NCBI GenBank assembly: GCA_000818095.1
Contig: CP009416.1
Location: 1,472,501-1,536,500, forward strand
Length of the DNA stretch: 64,000 bases
Source of the DNA: Jeotgalibacillus malaysiensis
GTDB lineage: Bacteria > Bacillota > Bacilli > Bacillales > Jeotgalibacillaceae
Direction of reading: 5' to 3'
The first letter of the stretch is position 1. Each line of letters begins with the position of its first letter. A model generated the notes under the pieces. That model did no database searches. It saw nothing but the letters and a program-made list of their open reading frames with translations, and was not told the DNA's origin. Below are positions 9,086 through 18,355 of the stretch, piece by piece. Made by a program: the position numbers and the translations under genes.

Positions 9086-9206
9086 AATTGCATAAAGACG
9101 TTGTTGTTTGTGCAATCAACAGCCCTCTTTAACAAAACTTTTCATGTAAACAATTCATGCAGTGAAATTAAAATGTAAAAAACTTTAGCGCTACATCCCA
9201 TGCAGT

Positions 9207-9217
9207 TATGGTAAAAT
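9207..9217 (+). promoter_or_regulatory. candidate extended -10 promoter for mraY
   Basis: TAAAAT at 9212-9217 with TG one base upstream (TGGTAAAAT) lies 66 bp before the mraY start and just downstream of the murE terminator. No clear -35 is present. Confidence 0.4.
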
Positions 9218-9283
9218 GAGAGATTGTCAGCATACAACATAAAAAGCACAATAAACTGGAATGATTTGTTAGGAGGAAGCACG

Positions 9284-10258
9284 ATGTCAGTATTCGCTGT
9301 AATACTAGCAGCAATATTCGGATTTGGAATTTCTGCAGCGGCAGCACCGCTATTTATTCCTTATTTAAGAAGATTAAAGTTTGGACAGAGTATCAGAGAG
9401 GAAGGACCTCAGTCTCATCAGAAGAAATCAGGAACCCCAACAATGGGCGGGCTGATTATATTAAGCGCAATGACGCTTGCCACAGTAATTGTCAGTGCAA
9501 TTTACGGTGTACTTTCAGTAACTACATTATTATTATTAATGGTTACAATTACATTTGGTGTACTTGGATTTTTAGATGACTTCATTAAAGTCGCTAAAAA
9601 GAGAAATCTGGGCCTGACATCAAAGCAGAAACTGCTTGGTCAGATTGTGATTGCCATTATATTTTATATTATTTTCAGCGCAAACGATTTTTCATCCATT
9701 ATCTCAATTCCTTTTACTTCAATTGAATTAAATCTCGGAATTGTTTATGTAGCATTTGTTATCTTCTGGCTTGTTGGTTTTTCTAATGCAGTCAACTTAA
9801 CTGACGGGCTTGATGGGCTTGTCTCAGGAACAGCTGTCATTGCATTTGGTGCGTTTGCATTGATCGCCTGGCAGCAGGAACAGCTTGCTCTGGCAATCTT
9901 CTGTATGGCTGCAGTTGGAGCACTGCTTGGTTTTCTATTATTCAATGCACATCCTGCAAAAGTATTTATGGGTGATACCGGGTCGCTTGCTCTCGGCGGC
10001 GCGATCGGAACAGTTTCACTTCTTGCTAAACAGGAAGTACTATTATTATTGATTGGAATTGTATTTGTATTAGAAACATTATCTGTCATGATACAGGTAA
10101 CTTCTTTTAAAACTACTGGAAAACGGGTGTTCAAGATGAGTCCGCTTCATCACCACTTTGAGCTGACTGGATGGTCAGAATGGAAAGTGGTAACTGTCTT
10201 CTGGACAGTTGGTCTTGCTGCGGGAATCCTGGGCGTTCTGATAGGGGTGTACGGCTAA
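9284..10258 (+). CDS. mraY: phospho-N-acetylmuramoyl-pentapeptide transferase MraY
   Basis: A 324-residue polytopic membrane enzyme (about ten helices) that transfers phospho-MurNAc-pentapeptide to undecaprenyl phosphate, giving lipid I. Diagnostic segments are [10 protein letters not shown] near residue 48, [19 protein letters not shown] with the catalytic Asp pair near residue 95, [12 protein letters not shown], and [11 protein letters not shown] followed by SPLHHHFE. The ATG at 9284 follows AGGAGGAAGC and gives the family's usual length; longer in-frame extensions upstream lack a ribosome site. Its stop codon overlaps the murD ATG by one base. Confidence 0.96.
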   Translation: MSVFAVILAAIFGFGISAAAAPLFIPYLRRLKFGQSIREEGPQSHQKKSGTPTMGGLIILSAMTLATVIVSAIYGVLSVTTLLLLMVTITFGVLGFLDDFIKVAKKRNLGLTSKQKLLGQIVIAIIFYIIFSANDFSSIISIPFTSIELNLGIVYVAFVIFWLVGFSNAVNLTDGLDGLVSGTAVIAFGAFALIAWQQEQLALAIFCMAAVGALLGFLLFNAHPAKVFMGDTGSLALGGAIGTVSLLAKQEVLLLLIGIVFVLETLSVMIQVTSFKTTGKRVFKMSPLHHHFELTGWSEWKVVTVFWTVGLAAGILGVLIGVYG

Positions 10259-11610
10259 TGATTGATTACAAAGGATATCAAAATAAAAAGGTGCTTGTTG
10301 TCGGACTTGCAAAAAGTGGTGTTGCTGCATCATTACTGCTTCACAGACTTGGCGCGTTTGTAACGGTGAATGACTGGAAGCCGTTATCTGAAAACAAAGA
10401 TGCTCAGCAGCTGCTTGATCAAGGAATTAAAGTCATTACTGGTAGTCATCCGGTTGAACTGCTTGATGAGGGCTTTGAACTGATTGTAAAAAATCCGGGC
10501 ATACCTTATTCCAATCCTCTTATCAAGGGAGCAATTGCGAAAGGGCTTCCGGTGCTTACAGAAGTTGAGCTTGCCTATCAGATCAGTGAAGCAGATATTA
10601 TTGGTGTTACAGGTACAAACGGTAAGACTACAACCACTACACTTATTCATGAAATGATCACTAAAGATCAAAAGAAATCCTATGCTGCAGGTAATATTGG
10701 AACTGTTGCATGTGAAGTCGCTCAGATTGCTAAGCCTGATGAAGCAATGGTGATTGAATTATCATCATTTCAGCTGATGGGCATCAGACAGTTTGCGCCT
10801 TCTATTTCGATTATTACAAATATCTATGATGCACATCTTGATTACCATTCATCAAAGGAAGAATACGTTGAGGCAAAGGCAGCTATTACAAAAAATCAGA
10901 CTGCAGACGATTACTTAATCGTTAATGCTGATCAGGAAGATCTGATGGCAGCAGTAAGTCATACAAAAGCCAAAATCGTGCCGTTTTCAACTAAAAGATT
11001 TTTGCAGGATGGTATCTCAAGTGATGGAGACAAAATTTATATGAACGGTGAAGCAGTCGTAGCAATCAGAGAGATTGTGCTGCCGGGCAGACATAACCTT
11101 GAAAATATCATGGCGGCGATTGGTGCAGCAAGGTTATACGGTGTGTCTGATGATAGTATCAGAAAAGTACTTGGTGAATTTTCAGGTGTGAAGCATCGGA
11201 CCCAGTTTGTGAGAGAATGGAAAGATATTAAATTCTACAACGATTCCAAAGCAACAAATATTCTCGCGACACAAAGTGCGCTTGACGCATTTACAGTGCC
11301 AACGATTCTTCTTTGCGGCGGTCTTGACCGTGGCAACAGCTTTGACGAACTGTCTGATTCCATGTCTCATGTCAAAACAGCTATTGTATTTGGTGAAACT
11401 GCAGAGAAAATGGCAGATGCAGCAAAAAATGCAGGGGTTACGGATATCATTCGTGTTAAAGATGTAAACGAAGCAGTAACTGCAGCGGCAGAAGTCGCAG
11501 CAAGCGGTGACGTGGTATTGTTATCACCTGCCTGTGCGAGCTGGGATCAGTATCCGACGTTTGAAGTTCGTGGAGACATATTTATTGAAGCCGTGAATAA
11601 GCTGAAATAA
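10258..11610 (+). CDS. murD: UDP-N-acetylmuramoylalanine--D-glutamate ligase MurD
   Basis: A 450-residue cytoplasmic Mur ligase adding D-Glu to UDP-MurNAc-L-Ala. It shows an N-terminal nucleotide-binding fold (VLVVGLAKSGVAA), the ATP loop GVTGTNGKTTTT near residue 116, the central NDSKATN motif, and a C-terminal LLSPACASWDQY block. Its ATG at 10258 overlaps the mraY stop, giving tight translational coupling. Length and motifs are normal. Confidence 0.95.
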   Translation: MIDYKGYQNKKVLVVGLAKSGVAASLLLHRLGAFVTVNDWKPLSENKDAQQLLDQGIKVITGSHPVELLDEGFELIVKNPGIPYSNPLIKGAIAKGLPVLTEVELAYQISEADIIGVTGTNGKTTTTTLIHEMITKDQKKSYAAGNIGTVACEVAQIAKPDEAMVIELSSFQLMGIRQFAPSISIITNIYDAHLDYHSSKEEYVEAKAAITKNQTADDYLIVNADQEDLMAAVSHTKAKIVPFSTKRFLQDGISSDGDKIYMNGEAVVAIREIVLPGRHNLENIMAAIGAARLYGVSDDSIRKVLGEFSGVKHRTQFVREWKDIKFYNDSKATNILATQSALDAFTVPTILLCGGLDRGNSFDELSDSMSHVKTAIVFGETAEKMADAAKNAGVTDIIRVKDVNEAVTAAAEVAASGDVVLLSPACASWDQYPTFEVRGDIFIEAVNKLK

Positions 11611-11632
11611 ATACGTTGAAGGGACGAGTTGC

Positions 11633-12707
11633 ATGGATCGTCTACTGGTTTTATTCATTCTGATCTGTTCAGTATTCGGAGTTTTATTAATCGATAGTGC
11701 AAGTAGTGTGTGGGCATTGGACCGTTTCGGCAATGCCCATTTTTTTTTCGGCCAGACAGGCTGTTTATTTAGTGCTGGGCCTTATAGTCATGCTGATTTT
11801 ATCAAAGGTGGATTATCATTTTGGTACAGGCATGCTACATTAATTTATCTCGTTACGGTCGTCCTGCTTATTATTGTATTGATTCCAGGCATTGGACTTG
11901 AGAGAAACGGTTCTCAAAGCTGGATTGGTGTTGGACCGCTGTCAGTACAGCCGGCAGAACTAGCAAAAGCGGGCGTGCTGATGCTGACAGCTGGATTGAT
12001 CAGTATCCAGAGAAAGAAATTATCAGTCAGGCAGACTTTTCTTCTGATGATAATTGTTCTGTTTCCGTTCGGGATTATTATGCTTCAGCCGGACCTTGGC
12101 ACTGGTACAGTCCTTGCAGGAAGTGGTCTTGCCCTGTTATTTTTAGCCGGTGTGAGTATCCGCTTTTTTATGTTCCTGTTTGGAGCAGGTGCTGCGGGCT
12201 TTGCGGGACTTGTTATTGCTGCGCCGTATAGAATGCAAAGGATCTATTCTTTTTTGGACCCCCTGGCAGGATCCGCTTGGCGCGGGATTTCAGATTATCC
12301 AGTCTCTTTATGCAGCCGGTCCTGGGGGGCTTTTTGGTGCGGGGTTTTTTGAAAGCAGACAGAAGCATTTTTATCTGCCGGAGCCTCAAAATGATTTTAT
12401 TTTTGCGATTGCAGCAGAAGAGCTTGGACTTGCAGGGAGTATCATGATCGTCTGCCTGTTTTCAGCTGTCATCTGGAGAGGTGTTTTAATCGCCATGCAT
12501 GCGCCTGACAGCTTCAGTAAACTGCTCGCCGGAGGTATTACGATTTCACTTGGACTGCAGGCTTTTATGAATATATCAGTTGTAATCGGTCTGATTCCTG
12601 TAACAGGGATTACGCTGCCATTTTTCAGCTACGGCGGGTCATCTCTGATGGTCGTTCTCAGTATGAGCGGAATATTATTGAATATCAGCAGGTATACAGG
12701 CAGATAG
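11633..12707 (+). pseudogene. spoVE: frameshifted spoVE (SEDS-family cortex glycosyltransferase)
   Basis: The remnant matches SpoVE along its length: SASSVWA, NGSQSWIGVGPLSVQPAEL, QPDLGTGT, then in another frame PLGAGFQIIQSLYAAGPGG, LPEPQNDFIFA and GITLPFFSYGGSS. Three single-base indels break it. A +1 near the T-run/GG at 11740-11751 is undone by a -1 in a T4 tract at 11819-11822, scrambling about 25 residues; the lost reading ARQAVYLVLGLIVMLILSKV is a membrane helix matching the family. A +1 in C5 at 12259-12263 then ends the frame at 12352. SpoVE is the SEDS partner of SpoVD in spore cortex synthesis. The ORF 12180-12707 is only its 3' fragment. Confidence 0.9.
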
Positions 12708-12833
12708 CTATTTTACATTTTCATGACGATCCACAAGTTTCTGTATGTTCTAAGCTTACAATAGTGTAGTATTAAAGTAGATTTACAAAGAGTAATGTGA
12801 TTGCGGGTTAACCGCATGACTGGAGTGAAATGA

Positions 12834-13694
12834 ATGAAACGCAAGCCGGTTGTCTCACTTGAAGACAGAGTGCCGCAATTAAGACAGCGCCGGCGGAAAA
12901 GAGCGAACAGGCGCTTAGTTGGAGTTGTATTGCTATTCGTCTTCCTGATCATTATTGTGCTGTACTTTCAATCACCATACAGTAAAGTGCAGAACATTCA
13001 AATTACAGGTAACAGCGGAATCTCTGAAGAGCAGGCAATAAAGTTAAGCGGTATTTCAGCCGGAGATTCGTATTGGACATTAAATACTGATGAAGCTGAA
13101 AACAGACTGAAAGATAATCAGATGATTAAAAACGCAGAAGTTAAAAGGGATTTGCCTTTAAATGTAGAAGTGATCATTGAAGAATTTGACAAAGTTGCAT
13201 TGAGCAGAGAAAACCAGCAGTTTAGAGCTGTTTATGAAAATGGCTATATAGGGGACCCTTTGTCTGTGCAGGATATCAATTTCAGTGCGCCTGTACTGAA
13301 TGGTTTTCAGCAGGGGAAAGTAATTAATAACCTTGCATCCGCTCTGTCAGACCTTCCGGGGAATGTATTAAACTCCATTTCTGAAGTGCATTATACTCCT
13401 TCTGAAGTTGACTCCAATAAAATCATATTATATATGAACGATGGTTTTGAAGTTCATGCAGTCATTCCCACACTTGCTGAAAAAATGACTCATTATCCTT
13501 CCATTGTAAGTCAGCTTGACCCTGAGGTTAAAGGAATTATTGATCTTGAAGTTGGATCTTATTTCCGTGCGTATGATGCAGGGGAAGCCGCCGCAGGGGA
13601 TACAGAAGAAGCGCTTGAAGAGCAGATTGAAGAGGCTGCTGAAGGATTGCCGGATAACGATGTACCGACCATTGAGGAAAACTCAGAGGGGTAA
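12834..13694 (+). CDS. divIB: cell division protein DivIB (FtsQ)
   Basis: A 286-residue bitopic divisome protein: a basic cytoplasmic N-terminus (RRRKRANRR), a membrane helix at about residues 29-47, then a POTRA domain starting YSKVQNIQITGN and a beta domain up to about 240. The acidic, low-complexity C-terminal tail (DTEEALEEQIEEAAEG) is typical. In B. subtilis murG and murB lie between spoVE and divIB, but here only a 126-bp gap separates them. DivIB stabilises FtsL-DivIC at the septum. It must have its own promoter or read through from murD; I found no convincing promoter in the gap. Confidence 0.92.
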   Translation: MKRKPVVSLEDRVPQLRQRRRKRANRRLVGVVLLFVFLIIIVLYFQSPYSKVQNIQITGNSGISEEQAIKLSGISAGDSYWTLNTDEAENRLKDNQMIKNAEVKRDLPLNVEVIIEEFDKVALSRENQQFRAVYENGYIGDPLSVQDINFSAPVLNGFQQGKVINNLASALSDLPGNVLNSISEVHYTPSEVDSNKIILYMNDGFEVHAVIPTLAEKMTHYPSIVSQLDPEVKGIIDLEVGSYFRAYDAGEAAAGDTEEALEEQIEEAAEGLPDNDVPTIEENSEG

Positions 13695-13752
13695 AAACTG
13701 TCAGAGTATGAATTTGTCAGTAATATCGGTCATTTATTACTTTTCTGAGTAT

Positions 13753-13781
13753 CTCAATTGGTGTAGACTATACCTATTGAG
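13753..13781. promoter_or_regulatory. 29-bp near-perfect dyad upstream of ftsA
   Basis: CTCAATTGGTGTAG and CTATACCTATTGAG face each other across a single central A, with only one T-T mismatch and one G-T pair. A one-base loop cannot form a hairpin, so a DNA operator for a dimeric regulator is more likely than a terminator. It lies about 105 bp before the ftsA start. The regulator is unknown. Confidence 0.4.
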
Positions 13782-13886
13782 GTTTCAAAGCTGAAACTTA
13801 TAAACAGGCTTTCTATGAATAGCAGATAAAATGAAAATTTAAATGATTAAAATGAATGTGAACAAGGTTCGAAGGAGGTGCCACAC

Positions 13887-15176
13887 GTGAGCAATAATGA
13901 ATATTATGTCAGTCTTGACATAGGATCATCATCTGTAAAAGTAGTCATCGCAGAGCTGGTCCATGATTCAGTAAATATTATCGGGGTCGGAAATGTTGAG
14001 TCCGAGGGGATCCGCAAAGGTTCTATTGTAGATATTGATGAAACCGTACAATCTATCCAGAAAGCTGTAGATCAGGCTGAACGGATGACGGGTCTTTCAA
14101 TACATAATGTAATTGTCGGAATACCAGCAAACCATGTAGCCCTGCAGCCATGTCATGGAGTAGTGGCAGTTTCTACAGAAGATAAAGAAATTCGTGATGA
14201 GGATATTGCGCGCGTGCTTGATGCGGCGCAGGTAATGCCGATGTCACCTGACAGAGAGTTAATTAACATCGTACCACGTCAGTTCATCGTGGATGGACTT
14301 GATGAGATCAAGGATCCTCGCGGCATGATTGGCGTTAGGCTTGAACTTGAAGGTACCGTTGTAACAGGTTCTAAAACAATGCTGCACAATATTTTACGCT
14401 GTGTTGAAAAAGCAGGCCTTGAAGTCGCAGATATCTTCCTTCAGCCACTGGCAGCCGGAACGATTGCGCTATCTAAGGATGAACAGGATCTTGGTACTGC
14501 AATTATCGATATCGGTGGAGGATCTACAAGTATTGCAGTCTTTGAACATGGTCATTTGATCGCAGCATCTACAGTGCCTGCCGGCGGTGAGCATATTACA
14601 AAGGATCTGTCTATTGGACTTAGAACAACAACAGATGATGCTGAAAAGATTAAGCGCAAGCATGGTCACGCGTTTTACGATTATGCATCAGAAGATGAAG
14701 TATTCAGCGTACCGATTATCGGTAGTGATCAGCATCAGCAATTTAACCAGCTGGAAATCTCTGATATTATAGAGGTCCGGATGGAAGAAATGTTTGAACT
14801 GGTCCTGAATGAATTGAAGAGGCTTAACATCCATGATTTACCCGGCGGATTTGTTCTGACTGGCGGATCAGCTGCGATGCCTGGTGTACTTGAACTTGGA
14901 CAGGCTGTATTACAAAATCAGGTTCGAGTGGCTGTACCGGATTATATCGGGGTAAGAGAACCTCAATATACAACAGCAGTAGGATTGATTAAATACGCTT
15001 ACAAGCATGCTAAACTTCAGGGGCAGGCTGACAAACAGCCTTCAGCATTTGAGGAGCAGCATGAATATCCGCAGAAGAAGCCTAGAAACACTGAAACAAG
15101 TACTAAGCAGCAAAAGCCAAAGCAGAAAAATGAAGAGGGAAGATTTAAAAAACTGTTTGGATACTTCTTTGAATAG
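13887..15176 (+). CDS. ftsA: cell division protein FtsA
   Basis: A 429-residue actin-like ATPase that tethers FtsZ to the membrane and recruits the divisome. It has the phosphate-1 motif SLDIGSSSVKVVIAEL, the phosphate-2 motif IIDIGGGSTSIAVF, and an adenosine motif GGFVLTGGSAAMPG. A Gln/Lys-rich linker follows, with the C-terminal amphipathic membrane-targeting helix (RFKKLFGYFFE). The start is GTG at 13887, seven bases after a strong GAAGGAGGTG; a GTG at 13878 lies inside that site. It is followed by ftsZ after 37 bp. Confidence 0.95.
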   Translation: MSNNEYYVSLDIGSSSVKVVIAELVHDSVNIIGVGNVESEGIRKGSIVDIDETVQSIQKAVDQAERMTGLSIHNVIVGIPANHVALQPCHGVVAVSTEDKEIRDEDIARVLDAAQVMPMSPDRELINIVPRQFIVDGLDEIKDPRGMIGVRLELEGTVVTGSKTMLHNILRCVEKAGLEVADIFLQPLAAGTIALSKDEQDLGTAIIDIGGGSTSIAVFEHGHLIAASTVPAGGEHITKDLSIGLRTTTDDAEKIKRKHGHAFYDYASEDEVFSVPIIGSDQHQQFNQLEISDIIEVRMEEMFELVLNELKRLNIHDLPGGFVLTGGSAAMPGVLELGQAVLQNQVRVAVPDYIGVREPQYTTAVGLIKYAYKHAKLQGQADKQPSAFEEQHEYPQKKPRNTETSTKQQKPKQKNEEGRFKKLFGYFFE

Positions 15177-15213
15177 GGGATCCGGAAAGTAATTTGAATT
15201 AGGAGGATTTGCG

Positions 15214-16383
15214 ATGTTAGATTTCGATACGAATGTTGATTCCCTGGCAACGATAAAAGTCATCGGTGTAGGCGGCGGCGGAAACAATGCTGTTAACCGT
15301 ATGATCGAGCACGGTGTGCAGGGAGTAGAATTTATAGCAGTAAATACAGACGCACAGGCACTGAATCTTTCAAAAGCTGAAATTAAAATGCAGATCGGCG
15401 GTAAACTTACGCGCGGTCTTGGTGCAGGTGCAAATCCTGAAGTAGGTAAAAAAGCAGCTGAAGAAAGCCGCGAACAGATCGAAGAAGCAATTAAAGGCGC
15501 AGATATGGTATTCGTCACTGCAGGTATGGGTGGCGGAACCGGAACAGGTGCAGCACCTGTTATTGCACAGATTGCCAGAGAACTTGGTAGTCTTACAGTC
15601 GGAGTTGTGACACGTCCATTTACTTTCGAAGGACGTAAGCGTGCAACACAGGCAGCAGGCGGAATCAGCTCAATGAAAGAAGCGGTGGATACACTGATCG
15701 TGATTCCAAATGACAGACTTCTTGAAATTGTTGATAAGAGTACACCAATGCTTGAAGCTTTCCGTGAAGCAGATAATGTACTGCGTCAGGGTGTTCAGGG
15801 TATCTCGGATTTAATCGCGGTACCTGGTCTGATTAACCTTGACTTTGCAGACGTGAAGACGATCATGTCTAATAAAGGTTCTGCATTAATGGGTATCGGT
15901 ATTGCTTCAGGTGAAAACCGTGCTTCAGAAGCTGCTAAAAAAGCGATCTCAAGTCCACTCCTTGAAACGTCAATTGACGGGGCACAGGGTGTACTGATGA
16001 ATATTACAGGCGGAACGAACTTAAGCCTTTATGAAGTTCAGGAAGCTGCCGATATTGTTGCAAGTGCTTCTGATCAGGAAGTAAACATGATTTTCGGATC
16101 GGTCATCGATGAGGATTTGAAAGATGAAATTCTGGTTACTGTGATTGCAACTGGATTCAGCGAACAGCTGAATCAGGCAAAGCCTGCACGTCCGCAAATG
16201 GGCGGCCAGGTAAGACAGCAACCTCAGCCTCCTAAACGTGAAAGAGAAAGAGAACCAGTTCGCGAGCAGCATCACCGTGAGCGCGAAGAAGCACCACAGG
16301 CTGAACAGCGTAATCAGCAGCCTGTAGAAGATACACTTGATATCCCGACATTCCTGCGTAATCGTAACAGACGCAGAGGATAA
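15214..16383 (+). CDS. ftsZ: cell division protein FtsZ
   Basis: A 389-residue tubulin-like GTPase that builds the Z ring. It shows the N-terminal [13 protein letters not shown] motif, the GTP-binding signature [13 protein letters not shown] near residue 105, the T7 synergy-loop region [10 protein letters not shown], a variable Arg/Gln/Glu-rich linker, and the conserved C-terminal peptide [14 protein letters not shown] that binds FtsA and SepF. AGGAGGATTTG precedes the ATG. Length is normal. Confidence 0.98.
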   Translation: MLDFDTNVDSLATIKVIGVGGGGNNAVNRMIEHGVQGVEFIAVNTDAQALNLSKAEIKMQIGGKLTRGLGAGANPEVGKKAAEESREQIEEAIKGADMVFVTAGMGGGTGTGAAPVIAQIARELGSLTVGVVTRPFTFEGRKRATQAAGGISSMKEAVDTLIVIPNDRLLEIVDKSTPMLEAFREADNVLRQGVQGISDLIAVPGLINLDFADVKTIMSNKGSALMGIGIASGENRASEAAKKAISSPLLETSIDGAQGVLMNITGGTNLSLYEVQEAADIVASASDQEVNMIFGSVIDEDLKDEILVTVIATGFSEQLNQAKPARPQMGGQVRQQPQPPKREREREPVREQHHREREEAPQAEQRNQQPVEDTLDIPTFLRNRNRRRG

Positions 16384-16444
16384 TTAAGTATTTTACTTTT
16401 AAGTTAGCGTTGAACGTTATCAACTAGTTTAATAAATATAGTGT

Positions 16445-16552
16445 AGTGAAACGGAAGGCGGCGACTCCACCGGGATGTGACGGACAGCTGAGACCCGGCA
16501 AGGCGCAGCGCCGTCCCCCGGGGAAAGCGTCCGCCTGAAGTGTAACGAAACG
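16445..16552 (+). repeat. dispersed structured repeat, long form, copy A (downstream of ftsZ)
   Basis: This carries the family hallmarks GGCGGCGACTCC at the 5' side and GGAAAGCGTCCGCCTGAAG at the 3' side, with AGGCGG (16455-16460) pairing to CCGCCT (16530-16535) and further internal GC-rich stems. Both ends carry GTGAAACG-like sequence rather than a complementary outer stem. It is far more GC-rich than its surroundings. It occupies much of the 314-bp gap between ftsZ and spoIIGA, with a terminator right after it. Confidence 0.8.
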
Positions 16553-16559
16553 ATTAAAT

Positions 16560-16589
16560 GACCTGAGACAATATGTCTCAGGTTTTTTT
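16560..16589 (+). terminator. terminator downstream of ftsZ and repeat copy A
   Basis: ACCTGAGACA pairs with TGTCTCAGGT around a 3-nt loop, followed by a T run. Confidence 0.92.
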
Positions 16590-16640
16590 GTGGCTTGATG
16601 GCGTAATTTATCCAACGATTTATTAAAACTGCTGTAGAAA

Positions 16641-16673
16641 TTGACAAGTTTCGTTCTTTCTTATTTGTAAAAT
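16641..16673 (+). promoter_or_regulatory. spoIIG-type promoter with abnormally long spacer
   Basis: A perfect TTGACA (16641-16646) and TAAAAT (16668-16673) are separated by 21 bp. The B. subtilis spoIIG promoter is known for sigma-A elements spaced 22 bp apart that work only when Spo0A-P binds. The TTTCG/TTC bases between the elements loosely resemble 0A boxes. It lies 25 bp before spoIIGA. Confidence 0.6.
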
Positions 16674-16697
16674 GTGGTTATTGGGAGGACGGGATGA

Positions 16698-17528
16698 ATG
16701 ACATTGTATTTCGAGTACTTACTGCTTGTAAATATGTGTGGTGGACTGCTGTTATTATTCGCTGTCAGCAGGTGTCTGAAATCCGTAATTAATATTCGCC
16801 TGGCGTGTATCATACTGTTTTTATATACGCTGATTGAATGCGTTGCAGTCAGGTATCTTCCTCAGTTGTCAGGTTTTCTAGCAGCCGTATTCATTCTTGT
16901 GATCAGTAGATTTATTGGTAAAAGTCAAATGGTTTTGCATGCAGCAATTATATTATTATTCATTTTTTCTTCAGGCTCCATGACACTTTATACAATTAAT
17001 TTACTGAATTTTCGGCTATTTTATTGTGCGGCTTTATTAATTATTTTTTTAACAGGCCATTACATCCTTTCTGTTAGAGCTGCGGATTGGATTAGTTTTT
17101 CATCTGTACAAGCTACTTTTATTTGCGATGTTAAACTACAGCAGGGAAAGGCATCATGGCTCGGTAAAGGGTATTTGGATTCAGGAAATGCGCTTTCTGC
17201 CCCATTTAGTGGTAAGCCTGTGATGTTTGCAGATGCCAATGTATCATCAGAACTGTTACCTGAGGAAGTCGTTGATTACCTGAATGGTCATTCGGAATGT
17301 CCTGATCACTGGAAAGAAAAAATTTCTTTTATTCCTTCAAAATCAGTTCATTCGTCGTGTGAAATTCTGGTTGGAGTTGAATGTGAAAAAGTAGAGGTAC
17401 GATCCAATGGAGAGACATTTGTATTTGAAAACATACCGGTGGTGTTCAGTAAAGAACAATATTACGTAGAGCAGTCGTGTCATTGTCTGCTTAGCCCGAT
17501 GCAAATGTTGCAATGCTATCAAAAATAA
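16698..17528 (+). CDS. spoIIGA: sporulation sigma-E processing aspartic peptidase SpoIIGA
   Basis: A 276-residue protein with five predicted membrane helices in the first about 130 residues, then a soluble protease domain. The catalytic DSGN motif is intact ([20 protein letters not shown], near residue 160). SpoIIGA sits in the forespore septum and cleaves the pro-sequence from pro-sigma-E in the mother cell when signalled by SpoIIR. It is shorter than the B. subtilis protein (about 309 residues) and quite divergent, but shows no frameshift. Its stop codon overlaps the ribosome site of sigE, so the two form the spoIIG operon. Confidence 0.9.
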   Translation: MTLYFEYLLLVNMCGGLLLLFAVSRCLKSVINIRLACIILFLYTLIECVAVRYLPQLSGFLAAVFILVISRFIGKSQMVLHAAIILLFIFSSGSMTLYTINLLNFRLFYCAALLIIFLTGHYILSVRAADWISFSSVQATFICDVKLQQGKASWLGKGYLDSGNALSAPFSGKPVMFADANVSSELLPEEVVDYLNGHSECPDHWKEKISFIPSKSVHSSCEILVGVECEKVEVRSNGETFVFENIPVVFSKEQYYVEQSCHCLLSPMQMLQCYQK

Positions 17529-17541
17529 GGAGTGCTGTGAA

Positions 17542-18261
17542 TTGAATTTACTGGATGCAAAAAAGAAGGTTCAATTATGGCTTGTACAGGTAGCCGGTAA
17601 GATAAAAGCAAAAGAAATTCACTATATCGGCGGTAGTGAAGCATTGCCATCTCCACTTGAAAGACCGGAAGAAGCAAAAGTGTTAGCCAGACTGGCACAG
17701 GGAGACGAGCAGGCGAGGTCACTTTTAATCGAAAGGAATCTCAGACTTGTCGTCTATATATCAAGAAAGTTTGAAAATACGGGTATTAATCTCGAAGACT
17801 TGATCAGTATAGGAACAATTGGTTTAATTAAAGCGATTAACACATTTAATATTGAAAAAAATATAAAGCTTGCCACATACGCATCCAGATGTATTGAAAA
17901 TGAAATCCTGATGTATCTGAGAAGAACGAGCAAGCTGAGATCAGAAGTATCCTTTGATGAGCCACTGAATACAGATTGGGATGGAAACGAGCTGTTATTA
18001 TCTGATGTGATGGGGACTGAAAATGACCTGATTGTTAAAGGAATAGAAGAGAAAATGGACCGGGTTCTTCTGTATCAGGCATTAACGATTTTAGACGAAA
18101 AAGAATCTTTTATCCTAGAGTCAAGGTTCGGGTTAAACGGCAGGCAGGAGCATACACAAAAAGATGTAGCAGATATGATGGGCATCTCCCAGTCCTACAT
18201 ATCAAGACTTGAAAAGCGGATCATAAAACGGCTCCAAAGGGAAGTAGCAAAACTGGTATAA
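17542..18261 (+). CDS. sigE: RNA polymerase sigma-E factor precursor (mother cell, sporulation)
   Basis: A 239-residue sigma-70 family factor with an N-terminal pro-sequence of about 27 residues before YIGGSEALP. Region 2 is intact ([33 protein letters not shown]), and so is region 4 with its HTH ([25 protein letters not shown]). It directs early mother-cell gene expression after cleavage by SpoIIGA. The start codon is TTG, behind TAAGGAG. No damage is seen, unlike the cortex genes nearby. Confidence 0.95.
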   Translation: MNLLDAKKKVQLWLVQVAGKIKAKEIHYIGGSEALPSPLERPEEAKVLARLAQGDEQARSLLIERNLRLVVYISRKFENTGINLEDLISIGTIGLIKAINTFNIEKNIKLATYASRCIENEILMYLRRTSKLRSEVSFDEPLNTDWDGNELLLSDVMGTENDLIVKGIEEKMDRVLLYQALTILDEKESFILESRFGLNGRQEHTQKDVADMMGISQSYISRLEKRIIKRLQREVAKLV

Positions 18262-18290
18262 CAGGTATTCTTTTCCTCCAGATACACTCC

Positions 18291-18319
18291 GCATATTTTT
18301 TACCAGCAGGGACATACTG
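18291..18319 (+). promoter_or_regulatory. sigma-G/sigma-F type promoter of sigG
   Basis: GCATA at 18291-18295, a 17-bp spacer, then CATACTG at 18313-18319 fits the sigma-G pattern (GYATR, about 17 bp, CATACTA). GGACATACT in the same place also fits the sigma-F -10 pattern. Forespore transcription of sigG by sigma-F with autoactivation is established in B. subtilis. The sequence match is by eye. Confidence 0.6.
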
Positions 18320-18355
18320 AACGAGAACAATTACTCCCGACTGGAGGAAAATCTC

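Noticed and set aside
9114-9123. AATCAACAGC, identical to the right arm of repeat copy D, alone in the murE-mraY gap
   Set aside because: A 10-base match can occur by chance in 64 kb, and no other part of the repeat is present nearby.
8981-9178. 65-codon ORF between murE and mraY
   Set aside because: It has no ribosome site or family resemblance, and it runs through the murE terminator hairpin.
12180-12707. Separate 175-codon membrane protein after the first spoVE ORF
   Set aside because: It is the frameshifted 3' part of spoVE. Its first codons are out of frame with the family and the SEDS motifs begin only after the C5 tract.
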